Made by a program: the position numbers and the translations under genes
NCBI GenBank assembly: GCA_028281495.1
Contig: JANQJU010000087.1
Coordinates: forward strand, 1-47,827
Length of the DNA: 47,827 bases
Direction: 5' to 3'
Source of the DNA: SAR324 cluster bacterium
Lineage (GTDB): Bacteria; SAR324; NAC60-12
Shown: piece by piece, positions 25,390 to 34,856 of the stretch
How positions within the stretch are numbered: position 1 is the first letter of the stretch
Layout of the letters: each line of letters starts with the position of its first letter
Notes under the pieces: model-generated
Told to the model about the DNA's origin: nothing
The model's database searches: none
The model's input: only the letters and a program-made list of their open reading frames with translations

Positions 25390-25534
25390 CAAGCGGCCAC
25401 CGCACTAGCCCCCTTCACGGCCTTTTTTTAACGGCCAACAATCGTCTTGACTCCACAAGAGCCGCTACAGGCCTTTCTTGGTCTGAAGGTGACCATCCGT
25501 CTTTGCTGAAAGATGTGAGCTACGGATCTTACCT

Positions 25535-25561
25535 GACAACGGACACAACGGACACAACGGA
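25535..25561. repeat. 9-bp tandem repeat
   Basis: Three exact copies of ACAACGGAC in a gene-free stretch (25220-25619). The rest of this 400-bp region holds the stem-loop and the CRISPR-like repeat described separately; I see no gene in it. Confidence 0.85.
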
Positions 25562-25619
25562 CAACCACAGGTGATCGGATCACGACGGCGTCATGTTGAA
25601 TGATTCGAACAGCGATGTT

Positions 25620-26257
25620 TCAATCGACGAACCACTCAATTTGGTACCGTGGGATCTGAAGCCCATCAAAACCAATCGCGATTAATTTCCCATGTTTTTG
25701 TAGTTTTTCATTGGCCGTTTCCAAGTTTAGGGTTTCATAAATGGGAACCTCTTCAATATGGATACTTTTTAATTCCTTATTGAGTTCCGCTTTTGAAACC
25801 CAATTGCCCATGGTGAGGGGGGTGGTTTCAAGCCAGTGCTTCATTTTTGGAATAGAATCCATAATATCCACAACTAAGTGTTCTCTAGGATAAACTACAA
25901 ACGGTCGTCCATAATCGCCCCCGTTTTGGGGTTTTGAAGGTTTAAATAAAAATCCAATTCCTCTTGCTTGGTGGCAAATTGAGGCATTTTTATGAGCCCT
26001 TCTTTGGTTTTTAATTGGGTGTGCAGCGCATTGATCATCGAGAGAGATTGAGAATAATTCCCTTTGCTTAGGTAATACCCAATACCCAGCATTTTGAACT
26101 CAAACTCCGCCATATAGTAATTTTCTTCTTGGAGGGCTTTGTTCATTTGAAAGAGTTCTTTCATACGAGTCTTGGCCCGATTGACCATCAAGACCGTTGA
26201 AGCTGCAAGGAGGGCGAAAATGACTAAACAGGAGAGAATGATTTTTTTATATTTCAT
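25620..26257 (-). pseudogene. Frameshifted membrane-anchored hypothetical gene
   Basis: Two minus-strand frames look like one gene broken by a frameshift near 25885-25900. The first (25895-26257) has an N-terminal membrane anchor (IILSCLVIFALLAASTVLMV), then a helical region ending FYLNLQNPKTGAIMDDRL. The second frame continues without a gap as RPFVVYPREHLVVDIMDSIP and ends ...QIPRYQIEWFVD at 25620. The NPKTGA-MDD motif followed by a new segment is what I would expect from an uninterrupted protein of about 210 aa. The function is unknown. Two separate short genes are the alternative. Confidence 0.6.
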
Positions 26258-26402
26258 ATTCGAATTTGAACTTTAGGCATTTCGTCTAATTTAAAGCGCG
26301 ATGCCCTTTTTAAATATTTAGTAATATCTGATTTAGTTTTGAGTGATAATGTCTTAGTTCGAAGAAAACCCCTCTTCTTTCCAAACTTCCAAAGAGGCTG
26401 CC

Positions 26403-27065
26403 GTGCAGAGAGACGATTCCCACATAGAAAGCGAATCCCACATTTCATACGAGTACCTGGAAATGATTCCTACCGGAGACGGGAAAATCAAAATGGTCTA
26501 TCGTTCGGGCGTAAAGACGACTTTCGGGCTTTTGGCGATCTTCTCTCTCCTCTTATTCTTCCTCTCTTCGACCACTATCTTTTCGGATGTAACGGACTGG
26601 AATGTCATATTGGTGAGCTTCCTCAGTTCCCTGGTTTCACTCTGGGTTGTTTCTCGGATAGACGATTATTACTATTTTGATCCTCAAGCTCAGACTCTGA
26701 CAAAATTCAGTTGTTATGCCCAGGTGACTCTTAAAAAAATCATCTATCCTTATTCGAAGATCTTTGGCATGACCGTGAATGGTGTGTGGGTCAAAAACCG
26801 CTCTGGGAAGTACTGGGTATATGAAGCGTGTATCGTCTTTCAGGATAGCACCCTCCTCGAAATGGAGGATTCGACAAAAGAAGACGGGCGAGATGAATTC
26901 ATCGCAGCTGCCCAAAATATGGCCCAAACGCTGGGCTTTGATTTCTATGAAATTCCTGCTGAACTGAATATTAGCTCGGCACCAAATGTTCCAAACGCTT
27001 TACAGCGTCTGCGTTCGATGACCGACGAGGAGCGGGGTATATTCAGGGACTGTTACCAACCATAA
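26403..27065 (+). CDS. Hypothetical protein with two membrane segments
   Basis: 220 aa from a GTG at 26403, with GAGG six bases upstream. Two hydrophobic helices (FGLLAIFSLLLFFLSSTTIF; WNVILVSFLSSLVSLWVVS) are followed by a PH-like beta-rich cytoplasmic part: YYFDPQAQTLTKFSCY, KIFGMTVNGVWVKNRSGKYW, then a helix DEFIAAAQNMAQTLGF. This is a common layout for small bacterial membrane proteins of unknown function. It is divergent from the frameshifted gene. Confidence 0.65.
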   Translation: MQRDDSHIESESHISYEYLEMIPTGDGKIKMVYRSGVKTTFGLLAIFSLLLFFLSSTTIFSDVTDWNVILVSFLSSLVSLWVVSRIDDYYYFDPQAQTLTKFSCYAQVTLKKIIYPYSKIFGMTVNGVWVKNRSGKYWVYEACIVFQDSTLLEMEDSTKEDGRDEFIAAAQNMAQTLGFDFYEIPAELNISSAPNVPNALQRLRSMTDEERGIFRDCYQP

Positions 27066-27091
27066 TACGGGATTTTAATTGAAAGCAGGTT

Positions 27092-27454
27092 TTATTGGTT
27101 GTCTGGTTCGGACCTATTTTCAGATGATCGTGGCACAGCATAGTTTTCCCCCCACAATTTGAGCTGAAGTAAGACGGGTTCCAGTGTTTTACCAAAGTCC
27201 GTTATCGAATATTCGACACGCGGTGGGACTTCAGCATAAACTTTACGATGGACAAACCCATCTCTTTCGAGTTCACGAAGTTGAATGGTCAACATACGTT
27301 GCGTAATCGTCGGATGCATATGTCGTATTTCATTAAAACGATAGTTACGTTCTAATAGTCTACTGAGTATAACCGACTTCCATTTCCCTCCAATCAAATC
27401 CAAAGCCGCTTCCATTGGGCAGTTATGATACTGCTGATGACGCTGTTTCCCCAT
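27092..27454 (-). CDS. HxlR-family transcriptional regulator
   Basis: A 120-aa winged-helix protein with the full HxlR pattern: CPMEAALDLIGGKWKSVILS, RFNEIRHMHPTITQRMLTIQ, then LRELERDGFVHRKVYAEVPP and RVEYSITDFGKTLEPVL. Cys12 lies in the position used for redox sensing in YodB/HypR-type members. It is divergent from a tautomerase gene and a matching inverted repeat lies between them, so local control is likely. Confidence 0.92.
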   Translation of the reverse strand: MGKQRHQQYHNCPMEAALDLIGGKWKSVILSRLLERNYRFNEIRHMHPTITQRMLTIQLRELERDGFVHRKVYAEVPPRVEYSITDFGKTLEPVLLQLKLWGENYAVPRSSENRSEPDNQ

Positions 27455-27469
27455 TGAGACTCTCCATTA

Positions 27470-27485
27470 GTATCAATTGTTATAC
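27470..27485. promoter_or_regulatory. Putative HxlR operator
   Basis: GTAT and ATAC flank an 8-bp centre containing CAATTG, 15 bp upstream of the hxlR-type ATG and in the shared intergenic region with the tautomerase gene. The size and position suit an HxlR dimer site. Confidence 0.45.
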
Positions 27486-27592
27486 TATGTGTATTATTTG
27501 TGCGTACTTGTGCCCTAGTTTTTTTACATTTATCATGAACATCTCTCGTCGTTAATTTTAAATTTTATTAATTTTTATAGGGAGTTGATATT

Positions 27593-27811
27593 ATGCCATT
27601 AGTTCAAATCAAAGGAGTTGGAGGTTATCTTTCTCTTGGTCAAAAACAAGAAATCATCAAAAAAGTTACCGATGCCATTGTATCAGTCGAAGGTGAAGGG
27701 CTTCGTCCGGTAACCTGGGTCACGATTGAAGATGTGAACCCTGGGGAGTGGGGAGTCGGCGGACAACCCGTTACGGATGACGACTTAAGAAAAATGGCTT
27801 CAAAGACATGA
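27593..27811 (+). CDS. 4-oxalocrotonate tautomerase family protein
   Basis: A 72-aa protein with the catalytic Pro directly after Met (MPLVQIKGVGGYLSLGQKQE). The IIKKVTDAI helix and VTWVTIEDVNPGEWGVGGQP are typical of 4-OT-like subunits, which use the N-terminal proline as a general base in keto-enol tautomerisation. GGGAG lies about eight bases upstream of the ATG. It is paired divergently with the HxlR regulator, an arrangement often linked to aromatic or electrophile stress. Confidence 0.92.
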   Translation: MPLVQIKGVGGYLSLGQKQEIIKKVTDAIVSVEGEGLRPVTWVTIEDVNPGEWGVGGQPVTDDDLRKMASKT

Positions 27812-27943
27812 GCATGAAGGCATCAGAATGATGTGTTCACGCTTTGTTGTGCGCTGCGCTCGTTTTTCCGGGTGGATGGGGTCTGCCCGGTGATGCGTGC
27901 GATAAGTCGTCCCTTATGTCCATGGAATGACTTTCTTATGAAT

Positions 27944-29014
27944 TCATAGCCAAATCACTTCGATCTGTTTTCCGGCTTCGGTGAAGTGCTCGCGCCGTCC
28001 CACTTGATCCCAGTCGGTCACTTCGCCTCGACTGAATACGATCAACCATCCAGAAGGCAGACTTAATCGATGAAGGTAATTGGCCAATTGGTTGCGCCCC
28101 TCTTCGATAACACGACGGCTGTTGCGTTTGAGTTCAAAGGCGAATCGCTCTCCCGCAAACTCGATGCATAAATCCAAGCGTCCCAATCCAGCAGCATATT
28201 CCCTTCGGATATATCCTCCGCCATTCACGATTCTCTGCAACCATGACATGAACAACAAATGATGGGCTGCCTCGGTGTACGTTTTTCGGGTGGTGATCAG
28301 TTCGCTATGCTCCTTGTAAAATTCGATGTAGCGGTCAATCACTTGGTGGATATCCAGTTTTCCGGTTTCGGTCACATACCAGGTAGGATCTTGCCCTAAT
28401 CGATCTTGCCGGACTGCAGTGAGTTCCCGAGGAATGATTTCTCGATAGATCGGATTGGCAATTTCATCCCCATGTGTGCCCTGGCGGATCAGACCCAGGT
28501 CCAGGAGATATTGTTTGTCTTCCCAGGGGGTTTGGCTCTCTTCATCGGTTTCGGTTCCGATCAAAATACCCTCAATGATCCGAGCCACGCGGGGGTCGGT
28601 GAGCTTGTCGGCCAACTGATCGAGATGCACATCCCGACGCAGGATCAAGCGTTCGATAGCTTCGTTTGAATCGATCTCAAAGCACGATGGAGAAGGACGG
28701 AATTCTTCCGCAAGATCCAACCGGGCCGATTGCTTCAGGACCGACAAACACAGTTTATTGACCGTACTCACCTGATTTCTTAGGGCTTGCCCGGCTTCCA
28801 CATTGGCATACACAGCGGCATAGCGTCCTTGGGCATTGATGTGTTTGACAAACTCGTTCACTAGGGTGGTTTTCCCGGTTTGCCGGGGTGCATGCACGAT
28901 GAAATAGCGTTTTTCCTCGATGAGGCGTTGCAGCTGCTGAAATTGAGGCCGAATATCCACCATGTAGTGATCTTCCGGGATGCAGGCCCCGGAGCAATTG
29001 AAGAATTTTTCCAT
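27944..29014 (-). pseudogene. AAA ATPase-nuclease gene with internal deletion
   Basis: 356 aa in one frame from the ATG at 29014 (AGGA upstream). The N-terminus is typical of a paralogous ATPase family: FFNCSGACIPEDHYMVDI, then Walker A APRQTGKT. About residue 115 the sequence jumps from EEFRPSPSCFEI to SNEAIERLILRRDVHLDQLA. The Walker B segment and sensor region, roughly 130 residues in relatives as I recall them, are missing. The C-terminal nuclease-like domain is present (GLGRLDLCIEFAGERFAFELK). The frame is kept, so it may still be translated, but ATP hydrolysis is unlikely. Confidence 0.7.
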
Positions 29015-29279
29015 GTTCCTAATCCTTTCAAGATGGTGAGGTGCTAAGTTTGATCGCAACCACTTGGAACAGGTTATTCTAACACCGCACCCAACTTCCA
29101 CCAGAATAATTCAGGACGGCTTTATCTTCCTGTCGTTCCTGGGGCACGGAGAGATGTTTCGATTGTACAAATAAGAGAATGGCACTTCCCTTTTCGTCGG
29201 CAACAGTGCAATAATCCGGTCTGCTTCATTCCATATAATTTTGAATCATTTCTCACTCTACTCAAAGCTAGGGGATACC

Positions 29280-30176
29280 ATGAAAAGATCGATGCTGTGT
29301 TGGGTGGTCTTTGGTACACTGCTACTCCTGGTTCCTGATGAAGGGTGGCCCTCGGATTTTACCGAACTGAATGAATCCAAAAATCCCAATTCAGCTCCCT
29401 TTTGTGAAGACGGCACGTGTTATTCCGGAGTGGTGAATATCAAATCCGAAACCACCGACGCCGATGGCAATTCCCAAGTGAAGTGGTCTGGACCTCGGCT
29501 GCTTCATTGTGATGAAAAACGGATACAAACCGAATGTTACACCAAAGAAGGGATTTATCGTGTTTGGCGAGACAAAACTCCCCAAGACGCTTTAGCTCAC
29601 GTTCGCAAAGCTTCGAAGTATATGGAGCAACAGATCACCGAAGCCGAAGCAACAGCACGGGCTAAAATGCAGTCGTTGCAGACCTCTCCGGAAGTGACGG
29701 ATGCTTATGTGGCACAGGCCAAAGAGTTGAGAATCAACCAAGTGTTTCGTAAGTGGGAAGAGATGAGCATGAGTTGGAATCCTGATCATCTCAATGAATT
29801 TCATACCCATGTGGTGAACTGCCAAGATTGGAAAATCGAAGTGTACTTGGTTCCCCATTTCATCAGTGCCAAATATATCGAACGCTTTTTCTTCGTGTTA
29901 ACTGATGCCAGCGGTCGAGCGATTGGCAAACACATGTGCCGCACTCTCATCAAATCCCCCCAAGGCAGCTTTACGGCGATGCGGGGACAATGGTGGACGG
30001 TCAATCAAGAAAATGAAACGATTTCCTATTGGGTCGTCGCTACCCAAATTTCCGGTACCCCCTATCAGGTGTATACTTTACTCCCCAAGGATTTGAGTGA
30101 GGATCGATCCGACCCTCAATACTGGCGAACCGTAGAACGTGAGTATAATCAAAACGTTCAAGCGAATGAATGGTGA
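29280..30176 (+). CDS. Secreted hypothetical protein
   Basis: 298 aa starting at ATG 29280 (GGGG upstream). A Sec signal peptide (SMLCWVVFGTLLLLVPDEGW) is followed by a Cys-containing part (FCEDGTCYSGVV; LLHCDEKRIQTECYTKEGIY), a helical middle with EAEATARAKMQSL, and a strand-rich end. The paired cysteines suggest disulfides in the periplasm. I recognise no family. It overlaps the start of the hybrid kinase gene, so the two are co-transcribed, and it may supply an extracytoplasmic signal to that kinase (inference). Confidence 0.7.
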   Translation: MKRSMLCWVVFGTLLLLVPDEGWPSDFTELNESKNPNSAPFCEDGTCYSGVVNIKSETTDADGNSQVKWSGPRLLHCDEKRIQTECYTKEGIYRVWRDKTPQDALAHVRKASKYMEQQITEAEATARAKMQSLQTSPEVTDAYVAQAKELRINQVFRKWEEMSMSWNPDHLNEFHTHVVNCQDWKIEVYLVPHFISAKYIERFFFVLTDASGRAIGKHMCRTLIKSPQGSFTAMRGQWWTVNQENETISYWVVATQISGTPYQVYTLLPKDLSEDRSDPQYWRTVEREYNQNVQANEW

Positions 30177-33100
30177 TCCCTCAGCTATGATGAAAATCAC
30201 ACATAAACTGCTCTTCATTGCACTCCTCAGTTGCTTTGCCCTGATTGTCTCTTCCTTAGCCTCCCATTTCTTCCGTACCCAAGAAAGTCAATATCATGAA
30301 CTGGTTGATGAGGTTAAAAATGTCAGAACACATGTGTTGAAGGCATTGGTCCACGAACGTAATTTTGAAAAAAACACGAGCCTGCAAGACAAACAACAGG
30401 TGTTGCAGTCTCTGCAAGGTGCGGAAGCGCAGCTGAACCAGATTCAGGTTCAGCTTTTGGAGGACCAGCAACACCATATCGACCGCATTCGAGTCTTACT
30501 CAACGAATTTCGTAACTATTTTTTGACGTTGGATGACAACCTCAACCGTTTGGTCAAACAACGCCAAGAATTGAACGGATTGCTTGCCAATTACGAAACC
30601 ACGGGTTTGGCTTTCATCCAACAAGTTTCCAGTTTGAGTCTACAAAATCTATTCACCAAAGGGCTTCAGCAAGATTCCGCCAAGGAATTCATCAAAATCG
30701 TGCAACAATCGATCTCCACACTCAAAAACCTTCGCTTGGCCATGAATCAGGATTTGTTCACGGAGGGCAACACCGAAAAATTTGCAGCTCAATACAACGA
30801 CCTGATGAACACATTAGAAATTCAGTTGGAAAATTTGGAATTTGCAGTGATGGATCTGGGAACAGACTATGAGGCGGGGCCTTCTGTGTTGGCTGAAGTG
30901 TTGTCCAAAATCTCGATCTTAACTCCCGAGATGCAAGAGTTGTATTCCAACAACCAACAAATTTCGGAAGCTTTACAAAGCTCTGAAATGGAAATCAGTC
31001 AAATTGCAGACCTTGTCACCGAACTCACCATTCGTCTGCGACACTCCCAAAGTGAATTGTCCCATCAGCTCCAATGGATCAGTCAGGGATTTTTTGTGCT
31101 CTGTCTCTTGGCAGGGGTTTGGTTGATCTCACGTTCTATCACTCAGCCGCTCAACGTCTTGATTGCTGCATCCAACGAATTGGACCCCGACCATCTCGAA
31201 ACACTGAAACAAAGTCGGAAACAAGAAACCCAGTTGATGACTCAACAGGACGAATTGGGGATGCTGGCACGGAGCTTTGACAAAATGCGCGATTCGATTG
31301 TGGAAAAAATCGTAGCCTTGGAACACGCGGATCAACTGAAAGACGACTTTCTCGCCAATACCTCTCACGAGCTGCGCACCCCCTTAAATGGCATCATTGG
31401 ACTCGGAGATTCGTTGTTGTCCGGAGTGGGCGGCGAACTGAACCCAATTCAAGCGGAAAACATCAAGATGATGGTGCAGAGTGGCCAGCGGCTTACCAAT
31501 TTGGTGAATGACATTTTGGATTTCTCGAAAATGCGACATCACGAGCTACAACTTCAATTGCAACCGGTGGAATTGAAGAGTTTGGTGAACCTTGTGATCA
31601 GTGTATCGCGTCCCTTGGTGGGACAAAAACCTATCGCGTTGCACAATGCCCTTCCTCCCGAGCTTCCCTTGGTTCAGGCTGATGAAAACCGGCTCCAACA
31701 AATCCTCACCAATCTGATTGGCAATGCCATCAAGTTCACTCATGAAGGCACCATTACTGTGGATGCCGAAGTACACAATGATCAGGTCCGAGTTGCCGTT
31801 CAAGACACCGGGATTGGGATTTCAGCTAAACAGCAAGCGCAAATTTTTCGTTCGTTTGAACAAGCCGATGGGTCGATTGCCCGCGAATATGGGGGGACTG
31901 GCTTGGGCCTTTCGGTGAGTAAACAATTGGTGGAATTGCATCAAGGCACGTTGGAAGTGGAGAGCGAAGCAGAGCACGGCTCCACGTTTTACTTCACGCT
32001 CCCTCAAGCCCCACAATCTCAAGCCCCACAATCTCAAGCCCCACAATCTCAAGCCCCACAATCCTCGGTGGAATCGCCTTCCGTTGGTCTGCCATTCCAG
32101 GAACCTGATATGGCCGTTGTTTCTCCCACGGCAATGCGGCACGACTCCACTCCGTTGATGGGGAGACATGAAAAAACCGTACTGATTGTGGATGACGAAC
32201 TGGTCAACATCCAAGTGCTCACCAATCATTTGCATTTGAATCGCTATGACGTGCTAACGGCACAAAACGGCTTCCAAGCCTTGGACTTGTTGCAATCCCA
32301 CACACCGGATTTGGTGCTGTTGGATTTAATGATGCCCCGTATGAGCGGTTATGACGTTTGTCAAAAGATACGCGAACAACACTCGGCATCACGCCTTCCG
32401 GTCATCATCCTTACGGCCAAAAATCAAGTATCCGACTTGGTCAAAGGGCTGGATTGTGGAGCCAACGATTATTTGTCGAAGCCTTTTCATAAAGAAGAAT
32501 TGATGGCCCGGGTGCAGTGCCACATCCAATTGAAAGAGGCGGCTTGGGCGATTGAAGAAGCCAAACGGTTGGAGCTGGAACTGAAAACGGCCCAGACGGT
32601 TCAGGAACTTCTCATTCCAAAAGCGGATCCCGATTTGGAAGAAATTGAGATTGCGAGCTTTTATCAATCGGCCTCCGAAACGGGTGGCGATTGGTATGAC
32701 TACAACCACCGTCCTGAGTTTGACACCCTGGATGTCTTGATCGGAGATGTGACCGGACATGGCGTACCGGCAGCCATCATCACCGGTATGGTGGACAGCG
32801 TGTATCAAAGTATCGAGGAGCATCGATTGTCTGCCAAAGAGCTGAACCGTGAAGACCTTCACTTGCTTCACCCCGAATACTTCATGAAGTTGTTGAACAA
32901 CGTGTTGGCACAAACCACAAAAGGGCACTACCACATGACTTTGTTTTACTCGATCGTGGATCTCCGACACAAAAATCTGGTTTATGCCAATGCGGCCCAC
33001 AACCCCGCTTTGCTTTGGCGGCCTTCCATGAAATCGATTTTGACATCCCCACCTCAAAAGCCTCCCCGATCCTTGTTTCATTTAACTGGACCCTCGGGCC

Positions 33101-33375
33101 ATCATTTGGGCAATCGCCCCAATAGTCGCTACCCCTGCCAAACTCGCGAACTCCACAAAGACGATGTCCTCGTGTGGTACACCGATGGGCTGATTGAGAA
33201 TATGAACCCTCAAGAAGAAATGTTTGGGATGCACAAACTACGACGCGTGATTCAGCAGTCGCAAGGCCTGGGAGCGCGCGAAATCCGCGATCGCATCATG
33301 GAAACCGCGATGACTCACTATGGCAACGAACCGTTTGAAGATGACGTCACACTCATTGTGGGGAAAGTGCGGTAA
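30166..33375 (+). CDS. Hybrid sensor kinase - receiver - SpoIIE phosphatase
   Basis: About 1069 aa; the start could be ATG 30166 (chosen), GTG 30139 or ATG 30187. Order: membrane segment (~12-30), helical periplasmic sensor region, second membrane segment (~308-325), HAMP (~326-378), HisKA with phospho-acceptor His in TSHELRTPLNGIIG (~400), HATPase_c (NLIGNAIKFTHEG, ADGSIAREYGGTGLGLSVSK), a PQSQA repeat linker (~613-632), a receiver domain (VLIVDDE; phospho-Asp in LVLLDLMMP), then a SpoIIE PP2C domain (ETGGDWYDY, GDVTGHGVPAA, WYTDGL, DDVTLIVG). Kinase, receiver and phosphatase output in one chain suggest a self-contained phosphorelay controlling an anti-anti-sigma-type target, as in partner-switching systems. 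Confidence 0.92.
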   Translation: MNGDPSAMMKITHKLLFIALLSCFALIVSSLASHFFRTQESQYHELVDEVKNVRTHVLKALVHERNFEKNTSLQDKQQVLQSLQGAEAQLNQIQVQLLEDQQHHIDRIRVLLNEFRNYFLTLDDNLNRLVKQRQELNGLLANYETTGLAFIQQVSSLSLQNLFTKGLQQDSAKEFIKIVQQSISTLKNLRLAMNQDLFTEGNTEKFAAQYNDLMNTLEIQLENLEFAVMDLGTDYEAGPSVLAEVLSKISILTPEMQELYSNNQQISEALQSSEMEISQIADLVTELTIRLRHSQSELSHQLQWISQGFFVLCLLAGVWLISRSITQPLNVLIAASNELDPDHLETLKQSRKQETQLMTQQDELGMLARSFDKMRDSIVEKIVALEHADQLKDDFLANTSHELRTPLNGIIGLGDSLLSGVGGELNPIQAENIKMMVQSGQRLTNLVNDILDFSKMRHHELQLQLQPVELKSLVNLVISVSRPLVGQKPIALHNALPPELPLVQADENRLQQILTNLIGNAIKFTHEGTITVDAEVHNDQVRVAVQDTGIGISAKQQAQIFRSFEQADGSIAREYGGTGLGLSVSKQLVELHQGTLEVESEAEHGSTFYFTLPQAPQSQAPQSQAPQSQAPQSSVESPSVGLPFQEPDMAVVSPTAMRHDSTPLMGRHEKTVLIVDDELVNIQVLTNHLHLNRYDVLTAQNGFQALDLLQSHTPDLVLLDLMMPRMSGYDVCQKIREQHSASRLPVIILTAKNQVSDLVKGLDCGANDYLSKPFHKEELMARVQCHIQLKEAAWAIEEAKRLELELKTAQTVQELLIPKADPDLEEIEIASFYQSASETGGDWYDYNHRPEFDTLDVLIGDVTGHGVPAAIITGMVDSVYQSIEEHRLSAKELNREDLHLLHPEYFMKLLNNVLAQTTKGHYHMTLFYSIVDLRHKNLVYANAAHNPALLWRPSMKSILTSPPQKPPRSLFHLTGPSGHHLGNRPNSRYPCQTRELHKDDVLVWYTDGLIENMNPQEEMFGMHKLRRVIQQSQGLGAREIRDRIMETAMTHYGNEPFEDDVTLIVGKVR
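32005..32064. repeat. 15-bp tandem repeat in the hybrid kinase
   Basis: Four units of CAAGCCCCACAATCT, the last differing at one base, encode QAPQS pentapeptides linking HATPase and receiver domains. The unit is divisible by three, so linker length can vary without frameshift. Confidence 0.95.
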
Positions 33376-33444
33376 GTGAGTTGGGTTTATTGGAAGTGTG
33401 GCTATGAATTTAAGGAATAGATTCGTTGAGGTTCCGTAACACCT

Positions 33445-33642
33445 TTGAGGGAGTATTCTCCCATCGTAGATTTTCTCTTTGGGAAAAACTTCGAGGAACC
33501 TTTGCATCAATGTGATCCGTTCGTCCTGATTGGAATTCCCTTGTTTATCCAGCATTGTCCACAGGAAAGGTACCGCGATTCCTTGATGGGCGACCGCTAA
33601 CCCGACAGAGATATGATGTCGATCAACATGGTCCAAGGGCAA
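33445..33642 (-). pseudogene. IS4-type transposase fragment
   Basis: The frame reads ISVGLAVAHQGIAVPFLWTM, then LDKQGNSNQDERITLMQRFL and EVFPKEKI, which fits the central core of IS4-family transposases (G-A-PLLW--L-KKGNSN--ER--L--RFL). Neither the N-terminus nor the C-terminal YREK region is present. It abuts the TerD fragment, so it marks an old insertion scar. Confidence 0.7.
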
Positions 33643-33651
33643 TCGATTATT

Positions 33652-33945
33652 ATGGAAAAATCAGAATATGATTTTTCTAAAGTGATCATTGGTCTGGGAT
33701 GGGATATTCGTGAGCCTAAAAAAAGCGCGATCCCCTCACTCTTTGGGGATTTCTTCCGCGCAAAAGAAGAAAGTTATGATTACGACTTGGACACGTTTGC
33801 TTTACTTTTGAACGAAAAAGGGAAAATTCCGGATCTTCCGAATGATGTGATTTATTATGGCAATCTCAAATCAAAAGATAGTTCCATTGAACACTGTGGA
33901 GACAATCTCACGGGGCAGGGTGTGGGAGATGATGAACAAATTTGA
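33652..33945 (+). pseudogene. TerD-family N-terminal fragment
   Basis: 97 aa from ATG 33652. The TerD-domain pattern is clear: KVIIGLGWDI, YDYDLDTFALLLNEKGKI, DVIYYGNLKSKDSSIEHCGD and NLTGQGVGDDEQI, which includes the acidic Ca2+-binding residues. The chain then stops, whereas TerD proteins are about 190 aa. No continuation is visible in other frames up to 34080. TerD-like proteins belong to stress and antiphage-linked Ter gene clusters; none accompany it here. Confidence 0.75.
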
Positions 33946-34080
33946 CGGAAGGCGATTCCGGCAATCACAACTTCTTGTTGTTCAGCAAGGGCTTTCTCTG
34001 GTTTATCGGAGGGAGGGTTCTGAGGAGTTTCTGATAGCGTCATCGATTTACCTCTTGCGTTAACGGATTAAAGGTAAGGA

Positions 34081-34584
34081 TCATATTGCTTCAACTAAGC
34101 TTTTACGGATTGCTGCGATTGTCATGAAGAGTTTGTGAGGCGTATCGTTGAAAGGGGTAAATCCAAACTTTTTATAAAAGGCTATGGCTCCTTCTTTGGC
34201 ATCCACGACAACCAAAGGGAATGCTACGGTTTCACTGACCAACAATAACTTTCTGAGTGCATCAATCAAAAGCCATTCTCCATACCCTTGGTTCTTGTAA
34301 CGTTGATCGATAGCTAACCGAGCAATCAGTCCTGCTGAACGAGCACTTTGGTGCCTTTTTTGTAATTTTACTGGCAGAGCCTTGAGATCAATAGGTGTCA
34401 TTGTGAGAGTGTAAAATCCAATAATACGCTCAGGACGTTCTTCGTCTTCCAGTATAAAAGCACGAGTATTATCCTTTTTCGCTTGTTGACTAGCCATCAG
34501 TTTCAAATAGTTATTTAACTCCTCAACACCACAGTCAAAGTAGTTTCGATCATGTCTATTTTTATCCAGAAGAACGGTGATCAT
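34081..34584 (-). CDS. GNAT-family toxin (TacT/AtaT-like)
   Basis: A 167-aa GNAT acetyltransferase: NYFDCGVEELNNYLKLMASQ at the start, the acetyl-CoA-binding loop RYKNQGYGEWLLIDAL (Q/R-x-x-G-x-G/A), and AFYKKFGFTPF with the catalytic Tyr in the C-terminal part. TacT-type toxins acetylate charged aminoacyl-tRNA and stop translation. It overlaps the DUF1778 antitoxin gene upstream by 4 bp, the normal order for this family. All key motifs look intact. Confidence 0.92.
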   Translation of the reverse strand: MITVLLDKNRHDRNYFDCGVEELNNYLKLMASQQAKKDNTRAFILEDEERPERIIGFYTLTMTPIDLKALPVKLQKRHQSARSAGLIARLAIDQRYKNQGYGEWLLIDALRKLLLVSETVAFPLVVVDAKEGAIAFYKKFGFTPFNDTPHKLFMTIAAIRKSLVEAI

Positions 34585-34856
34585 GATTGAGCTTTCTCTT
34601 TATAGCGTTGAGCTGCTTGTTGTAACCGCTTATTGGGATGAGCTTGGTCATCTAATGCTTCAACCAGCATTAAAGCATCGCGCTGTGAGAGTTTAAGGGT
34701 TTGTTCACGCTCAATAATGCTTTTCGCTTTTTCTATTGCCGCACTGAGTACAAACGAATTGATGCTAGAGACTCCGGCTAGTGCCGCTGCTTGAGATAAT
34801 AATTCTTGCGTATCAGTATCTACTCGAGCAGTGATACGAGGACTCGTAGATGTCAT
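34581..34856 (-). CDS. DUF1778 antitoxin (TacA-like)
   Basis: A 91-aa ribbon-helix-helix antitoxin. The N-terminus ITARVDTDTQELLSQAAALA forms the RHH DNA-binding part, SSINSFVLSAAIEKAKSII follows, and the C-terminal helix with LSQRDALMLVEALDD binds the toxin. AAAGGAG lies seven bases before the ATG. It should autorepress the operon together with the GNAT toxin. Confidence 0.92.
   Translation of the reverse strand: MTSTSPRITARVDTDTQELLSQAAALAGVSSINSFVLSAAIEKAKSIIEREQTLKLSQRDALMLVEALDDQAHPNKRLQQAAQRYKEKAQS

Noticed and set aside
32389..33081. 230-aa minus-strand frame inside the hybrid kinase gene
   Set aside because: Antisense to receiver and phosphatase domains whose motifs are complete; codon pattern only reflects the sense gene.
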